64,000 nt of DNA. Origin: Meconema thalassinum. Lineage: Eukaryota; Arthropoda; Insecta; Orthoptera; Tettigoniidae. The stretch is taken from assembly GCA_946902985.2 (NCBI GenBank), contig OX336388.2, positions 228,182,467-228,246,466 on the forward strand, read 5' to 3'. Made by a program: the position numbers and the translations under genes. The notes under the pieces were generated by a model that saw only the letters and a list, made by a program, of their open reading frames with translations, did not search any database and was not told where the DNA came from. Shown here piece after piece: positions 33,437 through 44,354 of this stretch (position 1 is the first letter of the stretch; the number at the start of each line of letters is the position of its first letter).

Positions 33437-34029
33437 GAGACAGTACAGCCAGTGGCAAAGTACAAGTATTTAGGAACAAATGTGAACTGCTACATAGACT
33501 GTACTGAGGAGAAAAAGTCAAGGATCGGTCAGGACAGAAATGCATTCAATAAAATGAGGAGAGTGTTCTGTAGCAGAGACCTTAATTTACATCTAAAAAT
33601 TAGACTTCTGAGATGTTATATCTTCCCCACCTTGTTCTATGGACCATAAAGAAACGAGAAATGGACAGATTGGAGGCATTTGAGCTATGGACGTACAGAA
33701 GGATACTGAGGCTGAGTTGGAAAGAAAAGGTCATCAACGATGAGGTGATGAGGCGGATGGGAAAGAGAAAGGAAATATTAAATACTGTCAACATTAGAAA
33801 ACTGCAGAATCTGGGTCACGTGATGAGAGGAGAGAAATATCATCTGCTGCAGCTGGTCATTCAAGGGAAGCTACAAGGCAAAAGAAGACCGGGAAGAAGA
33901 CGCATTCCTTGGATCGATAATCTGAAAACTTGGTTCAATTGTTCCACTATTGAGCTGTTTCGTGCTGCATCACCTAAAGGAAGAGTCTCTATGATGGTTG
34001 CCAACCTCCTGAGAGGAGACGGCACATAA
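33437..34029 (+). pseudogene. LINE ORF C-terminal part, carrier of array 2
   Basis: The plus strand reads PVAKYKYLGTNVNCYIDCTE (thumb-end YLG motif), IRLLRCYIFPTLFYG, then shifts frame to WTIKKREMDRLEAFELWTYR, RRILRLSWKEKVINDEVMRR, LGHVMRGEKYHLLQLVIQGK, RRIPWIDNLKTWFNCSTIEL and LLRGDGT, stop at 34029. The YLGT, LLYG.ETW and EAFE.W.YRR.L signature is that of RTE-like LINEs. The frame break lies at about 33650. The copy is 5' truncated near 33437. The C-terminal 87 nt are the first unit of the tandem array that follows. Confidence 0.85.
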
Positions 34030-34731
34030 AGAAGAAGAAGCTCCACTATTGAGCTGTTTCGTGCTGCATCACCTAAAGCAAGAGTCTCTATGATGGTTGC
34101 CAACCTCCTGAGAGGAGATGGCACATAAAGAAGAAGAAGCTCCACTATTGAGCTGTTTCGTGCTGCATCACCTAAAGCAAGAGTCTCTATGATGGTTGCC
34201 AACCTCCTGAGAGGAGACGGCACATAAAGAAGAAGAAGCTCCACTATTGAGCTGTTTCGTGCTGCATCATCTAAAGCAAGAGTCTCTATGATGGTTGCCA
34301 ACCTCCTGAGAGGAGATGGCACATAAAGAAGAAGAAGCTCCACTATTGAGCTGTTTCGTGCTGCATCACCTAAAGCAAGAGTCTCCATGATGGTTGCCAA
34401 CCTCCTGAGAGGAGGTGGCACATAAAGAAGAAGAAGCTCCACTATTGAGCTGTTTCGTGCTGCATCACCTAAAGCAAGAGTCTCTATGATGGTTGCCAAC
34501 CTCCTGAGAGGAGGTGGCACATAAAGAAGAAGAAGCTCCACTATTGAGCTGTTTCGTGCTGCATCACCTAAAGCAAGAGTCTCTATGATGGTTGCCAACC
34601 TCCTGAGAGGAGATGGCACATAAAGAAGAAGAAGCTCCACTATTGAGCTGTTTCGTGCTGCATCACCTAAAGCAAGAGTCTCTATGATGGTTGCCAACCT
34701 CCTGAGAACAGATGGTACATAATGAAGAAGA
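33943..34731 (+). repeat. 99-bp satellite from a LINE 3' end, 8 units
   Basis: Eight units of 99 bp, each from CCACTATTGAGCTGTTTCG to GGCACATAAAGAAGAAGAAG, in the same sense as the upstream LINE. The unit is the same as in the 13125-16079 array. The last unit ends GATGGTACATAATGAAGAAG, the variant also found only in the outermost unit of the other array. A 296-codon antisense frame across the block is a by-product of the 99-bp period. Confidence 0.95.
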
Positions 34732-34985
34732 AGTGCAACCATTTGCTGCAAGTAGGTAGAATGGTAACATACAATCTATGCATCCAAACTACCAGAAGCT
34801 ACTTAGTAAACGATGATTTTGTAACATAGCGAAGTGTCTGTCCGAAGGAGGAGCGATGTTCGAATGAAGCTCTTCATAAAAACATCACATCATTACAGCT
34901 GCTGGAAGAATGCATCCTTGAATTGTACGTTAACATCCTTCGTACAAGCATCAAACGGTTGTACAGAGGAACATATTGTAAAGTA

Positions 34986-35851
34986 TAAGGTGCGTTCAAA
35001 AAGTAACGAGTCGGAGGCATAATTACAGAAACCAGTACCTGTATGTTAGAAGTATTGGCCCTGGCAGTTGAGGCAATTGTTCCACTGTGACACGAGACGG
35101 TGAATGGCTGTCTCATAAAATTCCCTGGGCTGCGATGTGAACCAGTTCCGCACGTACAGCTGGACGTCGGCGTCCGAGGTGAATCGTTGGCCCCGAAGAG
35201 CCCTTTTCAGGGGACCAAACATGTCGTAATCACAGGGAGAGAGGTCTGGACTGTATGGAGGCTGGCCGAGAACCTCCCATTTGAATTTCTGCAGGAGTGC
35301 CGCGACTGTGTTGGCCGTATGAGGTCGTGCATTGTCGTGGAGCGACCATGTCGGCTATGGCGTTCACTGTCACTCGGCGGTCCTGGGTAATGAGTGCATC
35401 AACCAGCTAGACGTTGTCATTCGTAATGCAGGGGGGTGCCCCAGACCGGGCATCATCAGCTAATGACACCCGTCCTTCCCTGAAGCGCTTGTGCCACGCC
35501 TTGAACCTTGCAAGGGACATGCAGTGTTCGCCGTACACTTGTGACATTCGGCGATGAATGTCCGTTCCCCCTACTCCTTCCGCTGTCAGAAACCGAACAA
35601 CACCTGTTTGCTCTTCGGTTGACGCCTCCCTGCCACTGTTTGCAATGCGACAGGCAGCGTTGGACGATTGATGCATGCTGCTGTTCACTTTGTATCGTCA
35701 CGTGACGTGCACGCGTGCCCTCTAGCGACGGGCTGTGACCTTCCACGCTCTGATCGGTACCACACCTTCGATACACACGCCACGATTAGCCGATGTTGTC
35801 ACCGGTTTGCGCATTCCAGCCTCCGACTCGTTACTTTTTGAACGCACCTTA
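34986..35851 (-). mobile_element. Mariner, internally deleted, perfect 33-bp TIRs
   Basis: TA duplications (34984-34985 and 35852-35853) flank perfect 33-bp inverted repeats starting TAAGGTGCGTTCAAAAAGTA. The 866-bp length is well under the roughly 1.3 kb of an intact mariner. The two perfect TIRs suggest recent movement in trans. Confidence 0.9.
35046..35688 (-). pseudogene. Mariner transposase, central deletion
   Basis: The N-terminal part (ATG at 35688) has the paired helix-turn-helix: VVRFLTAEGVGGTDIHRRMS and LARFKAWHKRFREGRVSLAD. An in-frame TAG at 35407 follows, then LVDALITQDRRVTVNAIADM. The frame then jumps to DNARPH (second catalytic Asp), KWEVLGQPPYSPDLSPCDYD (third Asp, D34D-type context) and the end VRNWFTSQ...QYF. 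The first catalytic aspartate and roughly 130 residues around it are missing, so it cannot transpose itself. Confidence 0.85.
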
Positions 35852-35941
35852 TATGTCACCAAAGCGCTAAGTCATTCACAATTCAATACTACCTGTGCTA
35901 AGGAAATGTATCGTTTTGGGAGATTTCAATAGAAAGCTGCT

Positions 35942-36311
35942 TGCCACGGTGGGTGTGTGGATATCGTGTCGGACTACTAACCCCAAGCTTGCAGGTTCGC
36001 TCCTGGCCATGGTAAGTGATTTTTGAAAGGTGACACAAATCTTGGCACGCGTATCATACGATGTTGGCATGTTAGATAACCCATTTGAATCCAGTAGTCC
36101 GTGTTCATAATGGAAAAAATAATCTCGGGATTTTCCGCCAACACAAAGTTCCTCATTTCTCAACTAGAAAGCGCTATAGTGTCAAGGAGCTTAGATATCT
36201 AACCTCCTTGACTTTCATAGTGCTCCAAGGAACGACAATATTCGACATCAAAGCTGCCCTCTGGGCTTCAAATTAAAAATCTTGGACACGGCACCCGAGG
36301 CCATACGATAT
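35942..36311 (+). repeat. SINE-B, full length
   Basis: Plus-strand copy: GCCACGGTGGGTGTGTGGAT, GCAGGTTCGCTCCTGGCC, body, and the end GAGGCCATACGATATTATT. Repeat A6 begins 9 bp after its tail. Confidence 0.75.
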
Positions 36312-36320
36312 TATTTTTAT

Positions 36321-36384
36321 TAGCCTACTTTTCACATTTTGCAAAAATGAGGAAAAAGTAGACTTATGAGATCGGGCAAATGTG

Positions 36385-36424
<40 letters not shown>

Positions 36425-37755
36425 CTTCTGTCTGTCTGGCTGGCTGTGTGTGTGTGTCCCCCCCCCCTATCAACTCCTAAACGGCTGCAGCAATCGAAAC
36501 AAAATTTGGTAGGAGTAAAGATCTACACCTGAATATCTCACGGCCATATTTGAAAATGATGTCAGTGCTACCAACTGCTAAAAAATCGCAATTGAAATTT
36601 GAGCTCCATGTTGGATATCTTGGAAAGTATGAATGGGAGCTATTTCAAAATTGGCACACGTACAGACCATAATATTTCAGTTTAATTTCCTGGAGGCCAA
36701 ACATGGCAGTGTTGCTAAAATGATTATAAGCCTCCTGATAGGTCCAATTTTTAAATGCATATAACTTCTACACTATCAATTGGAATTCAACCAAATTTCG
36801 TATGTTGTATGTGTACATAACCAGATATGACTGAGCGTATTCTTAAGACCTACCAGGGCTGCCAACTGTTAATAAATGCTCCTAATTTATTTTATCCAAA
36901 TACCAATATATCAGAAAGTATGCAAGCCGACAGCTTTAAACTATGCACACGTATAGTACCTGACATTCTATATTAATTTGGAGTAACTTATATACGTCAG
37001 TGCTACCAACATGATTCTAAGCCTGCTGACAGGTCCAACTTTAAATACATGCAACTTCCATACTATCATTTGGATTTCAACCAAATTTCGTATGTGTTAT
37101 GTGTACCATAACAGATATGACTATGCGTATTCTAAGGAGCATCCAGGGCTGCCAACTGTTAATATGTGCTGTCCCTATTTTTGTTACCGTAATATCAATA
37201 TATCAGAAAGTATGCAAGCCAATAGCTCTAAAATTTGCACACGTATAGTACCTGGCATTCTAGACGAATTTGGAGTAACTAATATACGTCAGTGCTGCCA
37301 ACATGATTCTAAGCCTGCTGATAGGTCCAATTTTAAAATGCAAGTAACTTCTATACTAACTAATGGATTTCATTCAAAATTGGCACAACAATAGATCACA
37401 TTATTTCAGATTATTTCTGACCAATACATGCATGACATTGTTGCCAACATGATTTTACGCGCGCTGTTAGATCCAATGTTTAACTGCATGTAACGTCCGT
37501 GCGATTCATTGGACTTCAACCAAATTTTGTATTTTGTACCTTAAGAGATGGAACTAAGAATATATTCAGTCATCAGGGCTGCCAACTGTAGTGCTCTATT
37601 AGGATACATTATGCCAGGTATACAGTATTTCGAACTAATTGGAAATTTCGATATTAGCATCTTAATTTCGTCATTATTCTAGATAGTTGCATATTCTGTA
37701 GAATAATCATTGGCATGAAAAGTAGGCTGTATAGTTCTTAACGGAACTTCTTGTT
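36321..37755 (+). mobile_element. Modular Helentron-like repeat, family A, copy A6
   Basis: Same plan as A4: TAGCCTACTTTTCACATTTT start, a long (GTCT)n tract (36385-36440), a C run (36461-36468), about 290-bp modules, GAAAAGTAGGCTGTATAGTT and the TCTTGTT end. A 127-codon frame (37011-37394) inside has no motif and changes in the other copies. Confidence 0.75.
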
Positions 37756-37938
37756 ATTATTAGAAACTTACCTATTGCAATACCAAGTTGTGACTTCCGG
37801 AACATTTTGAGATATTTCGCGTTTCATGTCCCCAGTCCCGAAAACAACCGTCAGTTCAGAAGTTATATATGGATATCACTTTCTTGTGGACACAATAACT
37901 ACAGTACAGTCGTTTTGTACCAATCACGTTAGAATTTT

Positions 37939-39432
37939 TAGCCTATTTTCAATTTGGAAAAAATAGGCTTATGAGATCACCTTTTGTCCGTGTGTGTGGG
38001 TGTGTCCCCTAATAACCTCTAAACGGCTGAAGCGATTTCAATGAAACTCGGTAAGTTCATAGCACTATTCCGAACGACTCCGACCGTGCCCTTCAAATTT
38101 TGTTACGTCTCACCAATCCAACATGGTGGCTGTGCGAAATATTTCACCACCATTCAATATCTCCGAAACTATTCCCGATATCACCCTGGAATTCTTTACG
38201 GTGATAAAGGGAACTACTAGAAGTTCACCCATGTGTCTTTTGAAAAACTGGTAACTACAAAACCAACATGGCGGCCACGCGAATTTGCGTCATTTAAATA
38301 GACGTTCCTCGCGATTTAACGAACCAAACGCAATAAAACTTGGTACAGTATATGTGTATACACATTGTAATGCACCGACATCTAACTTGATTCAATTGTT
38401 TACATAACCACAAGATGGCGGATGAGCGAAATATTTCACCGGCATTTTATATCTCTGAAACTATTAGCTGTATCACCCTGAAATTTTGTACGGAGATAAA
38501 GGGCGCTACTAGAAGTTCATCTATAAGACTTTCAAAAAGCGGTTAACTACAAAACGAACATGGCGGCCAAGCGAATTTGAAAATTTTAAATAGACCTTTC
38601 TCGCGATTTAATGTTCCAAACGCAATGAAATCTGGTGCAGAAAATGCTTATACACATTGTAATACACTGGTATCTAATTTAGTTCAATTTTTATATAACC
38701 TCAAGATGGCGGCTGTGCGAATGTAAAAATTAAGTTTTTATTTCTTGTGTCGTAATCAAGCGATCGAAGTGAAAATTTGAATAATGAACCTAAGCAATAA
38801 TTTTCCTTTAATGGTACATGACTCTATGGCCTATACATTTAACAATCCAACATGGCGACCATCCGAAATATTCAGACGACTCTGAATATCTACGAATCTA
38901 TTATAGCAATCAAACTGAATTTTTTTATGTTCATAGGGGCTATGAACTTGCGTTCACCTATATGACTTTAAATAACCTGGTGATCACAAATCCAACATGG
39001 CGGCGACGCGAAGTATAAATATTCACACGGACGTTTCTCACAATATAACCATCCGAGTGCAGTGAAATTTGGTACAGTAAATCCTTATACGAATGTTAAT
39101 CCACTGGCATCTAACTTATTTCAATTGTTTCCATAACCACAAGATGGCAGCTGTGCGAAATTTTAAAATCTCGTTGTTACTTCTTGAGTCCTAATCATGC
39201 GATTGAAGTTTGAATACTACACGTACACAATAATCTTCATGTAACAGTACATAACTCTAGGACCTACATATATAAAATCCAACATGGCGACCATCCGAAA
39301 TATTTAGTCGGTTCTCAATATCTACGAATCTATTACAGCAATCAAACTGAAATTGTGTATGTTGATAGTGGCAGTTAACATGAGTAGGATATATGAAAAT
39401 AGGCTGTATATTTCTTCACGGAACTACTTGTT
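37939..39432 (+). mobile_element. Modular Helentron-like repeat, family B, full copy
   Basis: Starts TAGCCTATTTTCAATTTGGA, hairpin partner AAAAAATAGGCTTATGAG, and ends GAAAATAGGCTGTATATTTC, TTCACGGAACTACTTGTT. Between them, nine CAACATGGCGGC/CAAGATGGCGGC motifs fall at about 38110, 38265, 38411, 38557, 38702, 38848, 38992, 39141 and 39281, so the module length is about 147 bp. The start and end match family A in design but the interior is different sequence. Confidence 0.75.
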
Positions 39433-40121
39433 GCATAAACTATAAATCTCCAATTATAACATCCGCCTTGTCAAACACTAAGAAGTTGAATCATTAAATT
39501 AAAACGTACATGTTTCGGTATAGCAATGATACCCTCGTCAGCGCAGATTAGAGAAAAAAAATCTTAAAATCTATGTTAACAATTACAAAGGTAAAATGGA
39601 TATTCTTACAAAAGCATTAGAATTTAATAAATGAAGTTCACAAAGAAATTAGAAAATGCATAAATGAACCAGATTAAAAGTTTATATAAATCTACCTTAA
39701 TGGACTGTCTATCGGACGTCGCTGCTGAGAGCTAGGGGATGTTGCTTCCAGCCAGGTATAATGAATACGGAACAGCGCATAAAATTTCAAAAAGATGAAG
39801 TCATCCAACCCTGGAGAGAATTCTGCCTAATCCCATTTGTCGCCTTCAATATGTCGCTTCTAGATGGTCGAACACTGCACAAACTTCTCTATAAATGGCA
39901 AGAATCATCTAACCTCGAACAAGACAGAGGATTTCCACTTGTTGGTTAGCTCCGTGGAGATAGCCATCCAAACGGGCAATGCATTCCCCCATACAACTTA
40001 AGTTAGCCAAGGTACACTTATAAGTTGTAACGAAATACTTGGACTTTGATAAGCCAAATGTAATTTATAAGGCGAGGATTAAATTCAATGCTAGCACATT
40101 CACGAAGCAGTGCGTATCAAA
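39433..40121. other. No gene; possible Penelope-like terminal scrap
   Basis: About 39505-39545 contains ACATGTTTCGGTATAGCAAT and CCCTCGTCAGCGC, a style seen in Penelope-like terminal repeats. A 62-codon frame (39761-39949) has no motif I recognise. Confidence 0.3.
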
Positions 40122-40123
40122 TA

Positions 40124-40800
40124 CTGAGAGTTTAGTTTGTATGTAACGGAGACCCCCGCTTGCCCGCTCGCCCGCGTTGCGCGCCTGTCTCCCGCCAGGT
40201 ACTTTGCCGTTATGCGGCGCTGGCGCGGCACTGAGTCATCGAGTATAAGCATTTGTACTTAAATTTGTACTTCAATGTGATCCTTGACCATTTTTTTGAC
40301 GAACTGACTTACGGAGAGCGATTGTCAAATTACTTTCAACAAGATTCTGCCACTGCTCACCCTGCCGAAGCATCCATGACAGAATTGCGTCGCATTTTCG
40401 GTACTAGGATTATAAGTCGGAACGTGTGGCTCCCGCGAGGACCAGACTTATCACCATGTGACTTTTATTTGTGGGGGGCGCATAAAAATAGAGTGTATGC
40501 GAGAAACCCTCACACTATAAATGAGCTTAAGGACTATATTACAGCTGAAATACAGTCAATCGGTGCTGAGGAACTTCAGAGAGTAAATGCCAGTTTCATA
40601 AAAAGGTGCCAGCGATGTGTAGCAGTGAATGGCGAGCATTTTCAGCACCAGCTGTGAACTAGATAAATACAAATTCCTATACTCAATGACTCAGTGCCGC
40701 GCTTCGCCGCATAACGGCAAAGTGCCTGTTGGGAGACAGGCTCGCGTCACAGGCGAGTGGGCAAGCGAGGGTCTCCGTTACATACAAACTAAACTCTCTG
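40124..40800 (+). mobile_element. Mariner-related element with very long TIRs, deleted
   Basis: TA duplications lie at 40122-40123 and 40801-40802. Inverted ends of about 115 bp run from CTGAGAGTTTAGTTTGTATG inward through ACTTTGCCGTTATGCGGCG to GCGCGGCACTGAGTCA, and are mirrored at 40685-40800. The element is 677 bp long and holds only the 3' part of a transposase gene. Confidence 0.85.
40253..40657 (+). pseudogene. DDE transposase C-terminal half (Tc1/mariner superfamily)
   Basis: Open for 134 codons: ILDHFFDELTYGERLSNYFQ, then QQDSATAH (second catalytic Asp), IISRNVWLPRGPDLSPCDFY (third Asp) and NPHTINELKDYITAEIQSIG, ending FQHQL. This is the standard C-terminal half of an insect mariner/maT-like transposase. 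The HTH and first Asp are missing; the 5' TIR joins straight to it. The frame is intact, so the deletion is probably not old. Confidence 0.8.
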
Positions 40801-40802
40801 TA

Positions 40803-41308
40803 TTATGTGAGACCTGTGGTCCTATATGGCTCTCTGCATTTCTGAAAGGAAGGTCTTGCGGAAAATATATGGTCCACTAAATAATGCAGAAACATAAAGT
40901 TGGGAACGAAGATCTCACAAAGACCTTTATCGTTGCTTTGGGAAGACGAGCATCAACCGGATTCTGGAGAGGAGGAGGTTGCAATGGTTGTGGCATGTCA
41001 TTCGAGCTGAGGATTCCATATCCAGTCGTGTTTTCAGCTCGACACCAACTGGCAGACGCCCGAGAGGCCGCCCTAGAACAAGATGGAAGGATCGAGCGAT
41101 AATGTCACTGGTAAAGGTGGCACCAACAGCAACTGTGGAGGTTGCAAGGGACAGAGAAAGATGGAAGATCATCTGCGACCGATACTTGTGAAGAGTCTCA
41201 GCCCCTCCTGTTGTAATGCCTGTGTTGTTTTGAATATGGGTTTTAGTTTTATGCTCTTATTGTCTGTCCTGGGTCTTAATGGCCTGTTATTACAATAAAT
41301 GATGATAC

Positions 41309-41359
<51 letters not shown>
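40803..41359 (+). pseudogene. LINE C-terminal fragment with (GAT)n tail
   Basis: The plus strand gives, with frame changes, ERKVLRKIYGP, ILERRRLQWLWHVIRAEDS, TGRRPRGRPRTRWKDRAIMS and ARDRERWKIICDRYL, stop at 41191. 'RR.LRKI.GP' and 'W.GH..R......GRRP.GRPR.RW.D' are the usual tail of arthropod LINEs. About 120 bp of 3' UTR and a (GAT)n tail (41310-41359) follow. It begins at the mariner end, so the mariner may have inserted into it. Confidence 0.75.
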
Positions 41360-41691
41360 GCGTGAAAACTCAAGTCGATTCAAAGTTCGTACAATATTCT
41401 TCGGATAAGGGTCAAAAAACTTATCTCAGTTAAGAATTTTGATAGTACCAAACATTGTCTAAAGGGGTTGGAAAAATGATGTTTTGATATGGAAAAAGTC
41501 ATGCCTCCTTTAATAGGGACAAGATAGAAACCGTTTAATATGGTCCATAGTCCTCTAAAAAGTTCGTGGCACTTTCCTCTCAAAGAATTCTTGATATGAC
41601 CAAGCCTTACGAAAAGAGCAAAATGTTTTCGGAATTCTCGTTTGCTAAACAGGTGTAGGTGTACAACAATTGGCAAATTTAGAGAATTCGT

Positions 41692-42042
41692 TTTATGCCC
41701 AAGGTTGCTGGTTCAAACCCGGCCGAAGTCGTCGGATTTTTCTAAGAGAGTTAAAAATCCCTCAGTATGCCTTCCTTCGGAGGAAAAACAAACCCGGCGG
41801 TCCCGTGTCATAGATTTATGGAATGATAAAAAGAACACTAACTACACTTGTGTGAAGCCAAAATTTGTAGGTTAGAATTGATAATGCTCTATTAGTTCCA
41901 ACATTCGCCGCCAAGTGCTGACTGCGATGCCATCTAGTAACCAAAGTCCGCAAGCTAGGAGTCATGGACGGTAGCATTTCGTAACAAAAGTAGGAACTAC
42001 TTGAAGTTATTGTCTGGAGTCCTTACTTGAATTAAAAACAGA
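41692..42042 (+). repeat. SINE-A, left part of a copy split by a Helitron
   Basis: From TTTTATGCCCAAGGTTGCTG (B box GGTTCAAACCCGG) to GAATTAAAAACAGA at 42042. The remainder continues at 42681 after the Helitron. Together they give a SINE-A copy lacking the first 30 bp or so. Confidence 0.85.
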
Positions 42043-42680
42043 CTAGTTGATAACCGTCAAAACATGACGGTCATTGGGAAAATATTTACTCAAGGATTCT
42101 CTTATACAGTGTGCGTTTTTTGAACGATTACTTTTTGACACTGTTGCAACTTTAAGGGCGTCGAAAGATCGACCTCGCAACATATAACTGGCCATGACTG
42201 AAAACTTGATGAGGCAAATAGAGACCTACACGTTCTAGAGTTTCCCCTTGAGCTTTATTGATTGTGTTAATTTACGCCAAGCGAATTGGAAATTGGAAAA
42301 TTGAAGTGTTTTATCGGAAGATGTTAAATCAAGTCGAAGGATTATAGCTCTCTGCCCCTGAATTGATTTGCCTCCACATATACTTACTCCAAAAGTTTGA
42401 GCCATAGAGCCACAACACTTTTTCCCCCCTTTTTAATTCTCAAGACGCGGCGGGATCCGCAATTTCTCTGGAGGAATAGATCCATTGCGCACAAGAGACA
42501 TATGTTACGTTTTTCTTTAATAATTTAAAAATATACCGTATCATATATTTTCCTTTTAAAGACCCTCTTCAAATCTACATGCCAAGAGCTCTCGTTAGAA
42601 TGCGTTACGAAGTCAATTGATTTAAACGTTATCTCAATCTCGCGGCAACAAAAATCAACTTAGTGTTTTAAATATATAGA
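42043..42680 (-). mobile_element. Helitron, 638 bp, with textbook ends
   Basis: Read on the minus strand it starts TCTATATATTTAAAACACTA and ends with a perfect 7-bp hairpin ACCGTCA-TGTTT-TGACGGT, then TATCAACTAG. It lies exactly between the A and T of the SINE-A sequence (AACAGA|TAACAC) with no target duplication. 5' TC, 3' CTRR (CTAG), a hairpin about 10 bp from the end and insertion at AT are the defining features of a Helitron. It is far too short to be autonomous. Confidence 0.92.
42165..42400 (-). pseudogene. Helitron Pif1-type helicase, C-terminal remnant
   Basis: The minus strand reads, with one frame change and a TAA, LDLTSSDKTLQF, FPIRLA, then INTINKAQGETLERVGLYLP and HQVFSHGQLYVARSIF. 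'FPIRLAFAMTINKAQG...GIYLP..VFSHGQLYVA.SR' is the conserved C-terminal end of RepHel helicases. Only this last part survives inside the 638-bp element; the Rep and earlier helicase motifs are gone. Confidence 0.85.
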
Positions 42681-42806
42681 TAACACTCACTAATACAGCC
42701 ATCACAATTAACACCGGTTACCAGACAGATTCTACACACACCCAAAGTACACGGGGATACAAGACCACACTGTCGCAGCCCCAAAACTAAGGAAACAACC
42801 AACCAA
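42681..42806 (+). repeat. SINE-A, right part of the split copy
   Basis: TAACACTCACTAATACAGCC through GAAACAACCAACC. It continues from 42042 without loss or gain of a base when compared with intact copies. Confidence 0.85.
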
Positions 42807-43248
42807 TTAATGAATTCGAAATATTTTCTTTTCCCTGTGAAATATATCACCACCTTCTAGCGTGTCGAGAGGGATTCTTTAAATTATATTTATTTTAATT
42901 CATTTCTCATTAACATATGAGTTTAAACAGTGCCAAACTAAATCCCAAAACAAATTCCTGTGAATTATGATATAAATCTTCTTTACCCCCTCCGCGTGTG
43001 TTTTGTTAAGTTTACGAGTGCTTCATATTATAATTGTAAACTCAGTGATTTATGTCATGTAAACTTATCCGCTTTAATTCATTATGTAAGAATATTTACT
43101 AGGTAGAGCCTAGGCTGTTTGGTTGTATATACGTGAGGGATTTAACAACATAATCTGTATCATATAACACTCACTCTTCACAGCGCCTTGTTTGTCTAAC
43201 ACAACGTCCTACGAGTTTAACTTATTAATGTGAGGAATAATGATGATA
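42807..43248. other. No gene recognised
   Basis: AT-rich sequence without motif-bearing frames or detectable repeats. Confidence 0.4.
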
Positions 43249-43285
<37 letters not shown>

Positions 43286-43403
43286 TAATAATAATAATAA
43301 TAATAATAATCAAACCAGTACCGCTGTTTGCATCTGAATGCCTTATCGAATCCGAGAAATGTTCGCTCGCGAATTTAGAAAGAAAGAAAGAAAGAATGAA
43401 TGA

Positions 43404-43443
<40 letters not shown>
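43249..43443. repeat. (AAT)n and (AAAG)n microsatellites
   Basis: (AAT)n at 43249-43310 and (AAAG)n at 43378-43443 with 67 bp between. The second abuts the truncated start of a LINE. Confidence 0.9.
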
Positions 43444-43444
<1 letters not shown>

Positions 43445-43945
43445 CCTACACATCATACTTGGCCCAGACTGCAAAAATAGCGTCTAGGTCAGAAAATCCA
43501 GGCAAGAAATAAGATATTCTAAGATACAGAAGATCACAGACACAATGCGAAAACGCAGACTTTACTTCTACGGTCATATACCACGGATGATCGACTCCCG
43601 ATGGACGAAACGTGTCTTCAGTATCTTTAACTCAAAACCAAAAACGACAATGTCATGGTACGTTAACGTCCAGAAAGATCTTAAAGAAATGGGCATACGA
43701 GCAGTAGATGCACAAGACCGAAATCTTTATAGAGCAGCCATCAAGTCGTTTCGGGCTTTCCGGGACGAAAAGCGGACAAGTGGTGCGAAATGGACAGAAG
43801 AACGTCGCGCTAAACACAGTGAGCTCATAAATGTAATGTGGATCAAGCGAAAAAATTAACAAATGCCAGAATGTAAAATGAGGCTTATCGTGGTCCCTAG
43901 TTGGCCGATTAGCGAAATTGAATGAATATTAATAATAATAATAAT
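43444..43945 (+). pseudogene. LINE ORF2 C-terminus
   Basis: From a frameshifted RKILHIILGP, the plus strand reads MRKRRLYFYGHIPRMIDSRW, TKRVFSIFNSKPK, MSWYVNVQKDLKEMG, and GAKWTEERRAKHSELINVMW, stop at 43857. It is followed by a short non-coding tail (GGTCCCTAGTTGGCCG) and AAT repeats. It is the same LINE group as 54928-57500. It starts at the (AAAG)n tract, so the 5' part is missing. Confidence 0.75.
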
Positions 43946-44354
43946 TTGTTTTCTTTTACGAGGGAAGTGGAAATCTTTTTGGGAAGGGTCCACACTCCTC
44001 AAGCGTGTGGGATTCTTACCCACTAAAACCACACCCAATCGTTTTGATAAAATCCGTTCCGGCACCACTTAACGTTTTACTTCAGGATGGTATCGATTTC
44101 TATGCTTCACGAACACCTGCTTACTTCTCTATTCATACACAATCCGTAGATTGCAGCCTTACTCCCTTAAATCATATAAGTTGCCCTCTTTCTTCTTATG
44201 ACGGAAAACCGTTTCGACAAATAAAGCAACTTTGCCCCAGCAGTACTGTGGTTCCTTATCATAATTTCGACGAAGTCGTCTGGAGTTATTGATCGAACGT
44301 CGGTTTCAAGTTGTTGTCTTTCCGCCATTAATCGAACGCAGACGGAGAACGTAT
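43946..44354. other. No gene recognised
   Basis: Flank of the Tigger-like remnant. Short frames on both strands have no motifs. Confidence 0.4.

Noticed and set aside
33861..34751. 296-codon minus-strand frame
   Set aside because: Same antisense artefact over the second 99-bp array.
35456..35776. 106-codon minus-strand frame overlapping the mariner HTH
   Set aside because: Out of frame with the HTH-bearing frame and without motifs.
37011..37394. 127-codon plus-strand frame
   Set aside because: Lies inside repeat A6 and is not preserved in copies A4 or A5.
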